In this document: piece by piece, positions 19,654-19,843 of the stretch
How positions within the stretch are numbered: position 1 is the stretch's first letter
How the letters are laid out: each line of letters begins with the position of its first letter
NCBI GenBank assembly: GCA_001821455.1
Contig: MHLY01000007.1
Span: forward strand, 68,579 to 88,421
Length of the DNA: 19,843 nt
Direction: 5' to 3'
From: Candidatus Nealsonbacteria bacterium RBG_13_42_11
GTDB lineage: Bacteria; Patescibacteriota; Minisyncoccia; Minisyncoccales; RBG-13-42-11
Made by a program: the position numbers and the translations under genes
The notes under the pieces: model-generated
What the model was told of the DNA's origin: nothing
What the model saw: only the letters and a program-made list of their open reading frames with translations
Databases searched by the model: none

Positions 19654-19843
19654 ATGTGGAAAGATTTTAAATCATCAAAATTTTATAAAAATTGGATTAA
19701 TTTCTTCCAAGCATTTTTTAGTCCTTGGCCTTTGATTCTATTAATTTTATCTGGAGTCTCAGTTTATTTGTCTATAGCATACAAAGAAAATAGACCATTC
19801 TCAGTTGTAATTACTATTATAGCTGCATTGTTTTCTGGATTGG
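19654..19843 (+). CDS. Membrane protein, cut by the window end
   Basis: The frame opens at ATG 19654, 10 nt after the methyltransferase stop, and stays open for 63 codons to the edge. The start MWKDFKSSKFYKNWINFF is amphipathic. It is followed by a span at about 22-41 (SPWPLILLILSGVSVYLSIA), a short charged loop (YKENRPFS) and the beginning of a second span (VVITIIAALFSGL). No family can be assigned from this fragment. Its tight spacing makes it part of the LexA-methyltransferase operon. Confidence 0.7.
   Translation, partial: MWKDFKSSKFYKNWINFFQAFFSPWPLILLILSGVSVYLSIAYKENRPFSVVITIIAALFSGL

Overview
The window (19.8 kb) reads as a chromosomal segment of a Candidate Phyla Radiation (Patescibacteria, probably Parcubacteria-like) bacterium. 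The grounds are: moderately AT-rich DNA; every recognisable gene on the + strand; mostly short proteins, many with one N-terminal membrane anchor; few Shine-Dalgarno sites; dispersed terminator-like repeats between genes; and a tRNA gene with a self-splicing intron. The taxonomy is inferred from style and gene content, because no rRNA or ribosomal protein is present.

Left part (1-7.8 kb). The end of a probable dnaG overlaps or abuts rpoD (main sigma factor), followed by a small membrane protein. A tRNA-Asn(GTT) follows, its anticodon split by a 194-nt group I intron. Next come envelope genes: a secreted Gln/Asn-rich protein, a membrane-anchored DUF4344-type metallopeptidase, a short anchored protein and an anchored glycoside-hydrolase-like protein. 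A small membrane protein, an orphan immunity-like gene flanked by 33-bp direct repeats, a 58-residue membrane protein, and a DUF5320/DUF134 pair complete this part.

Middle (7.8-11.9 kb). An 879-residue type II P-type cation ATPase is followed by three small genes of unknown function that, unlike the rest, carry clear Shine-Dalgarno sequences.

Right part (11.9-19.8 kb). This is an accessory, defence-like island built from cassettes. Each gene or operon has its own promoter (usually with an inverted-repeat operator) and terminator, and the cassettes are separated by related copies of one intergenic repeat (about 11.9, 12.7, 14.15, 15.4 and 16.9 kb). The cargo is: a NYN-domain nuclease-like protein; a Fic AMP-transferase-like protein with a winged helix; a wHTH-GHKL ATPase-STAS protein; an AbiEi/AbiEii type IV toxin-antitoxin pair; and an operon of a LexA-like self-cleaving repressor, a nuclease-methyltransferase fusion and a membrane protein cut by the window end.

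Most notable: the promoter/operator and first codons of the GHKL-STAS gene are duplicated 1.4 kb upstream, as a tiny promoter-5-codon ORF-terminator unit. The two copies differ by compensatory changes in both operator arms. No transposase, integrase, CRISPR array or rRNA was seen.
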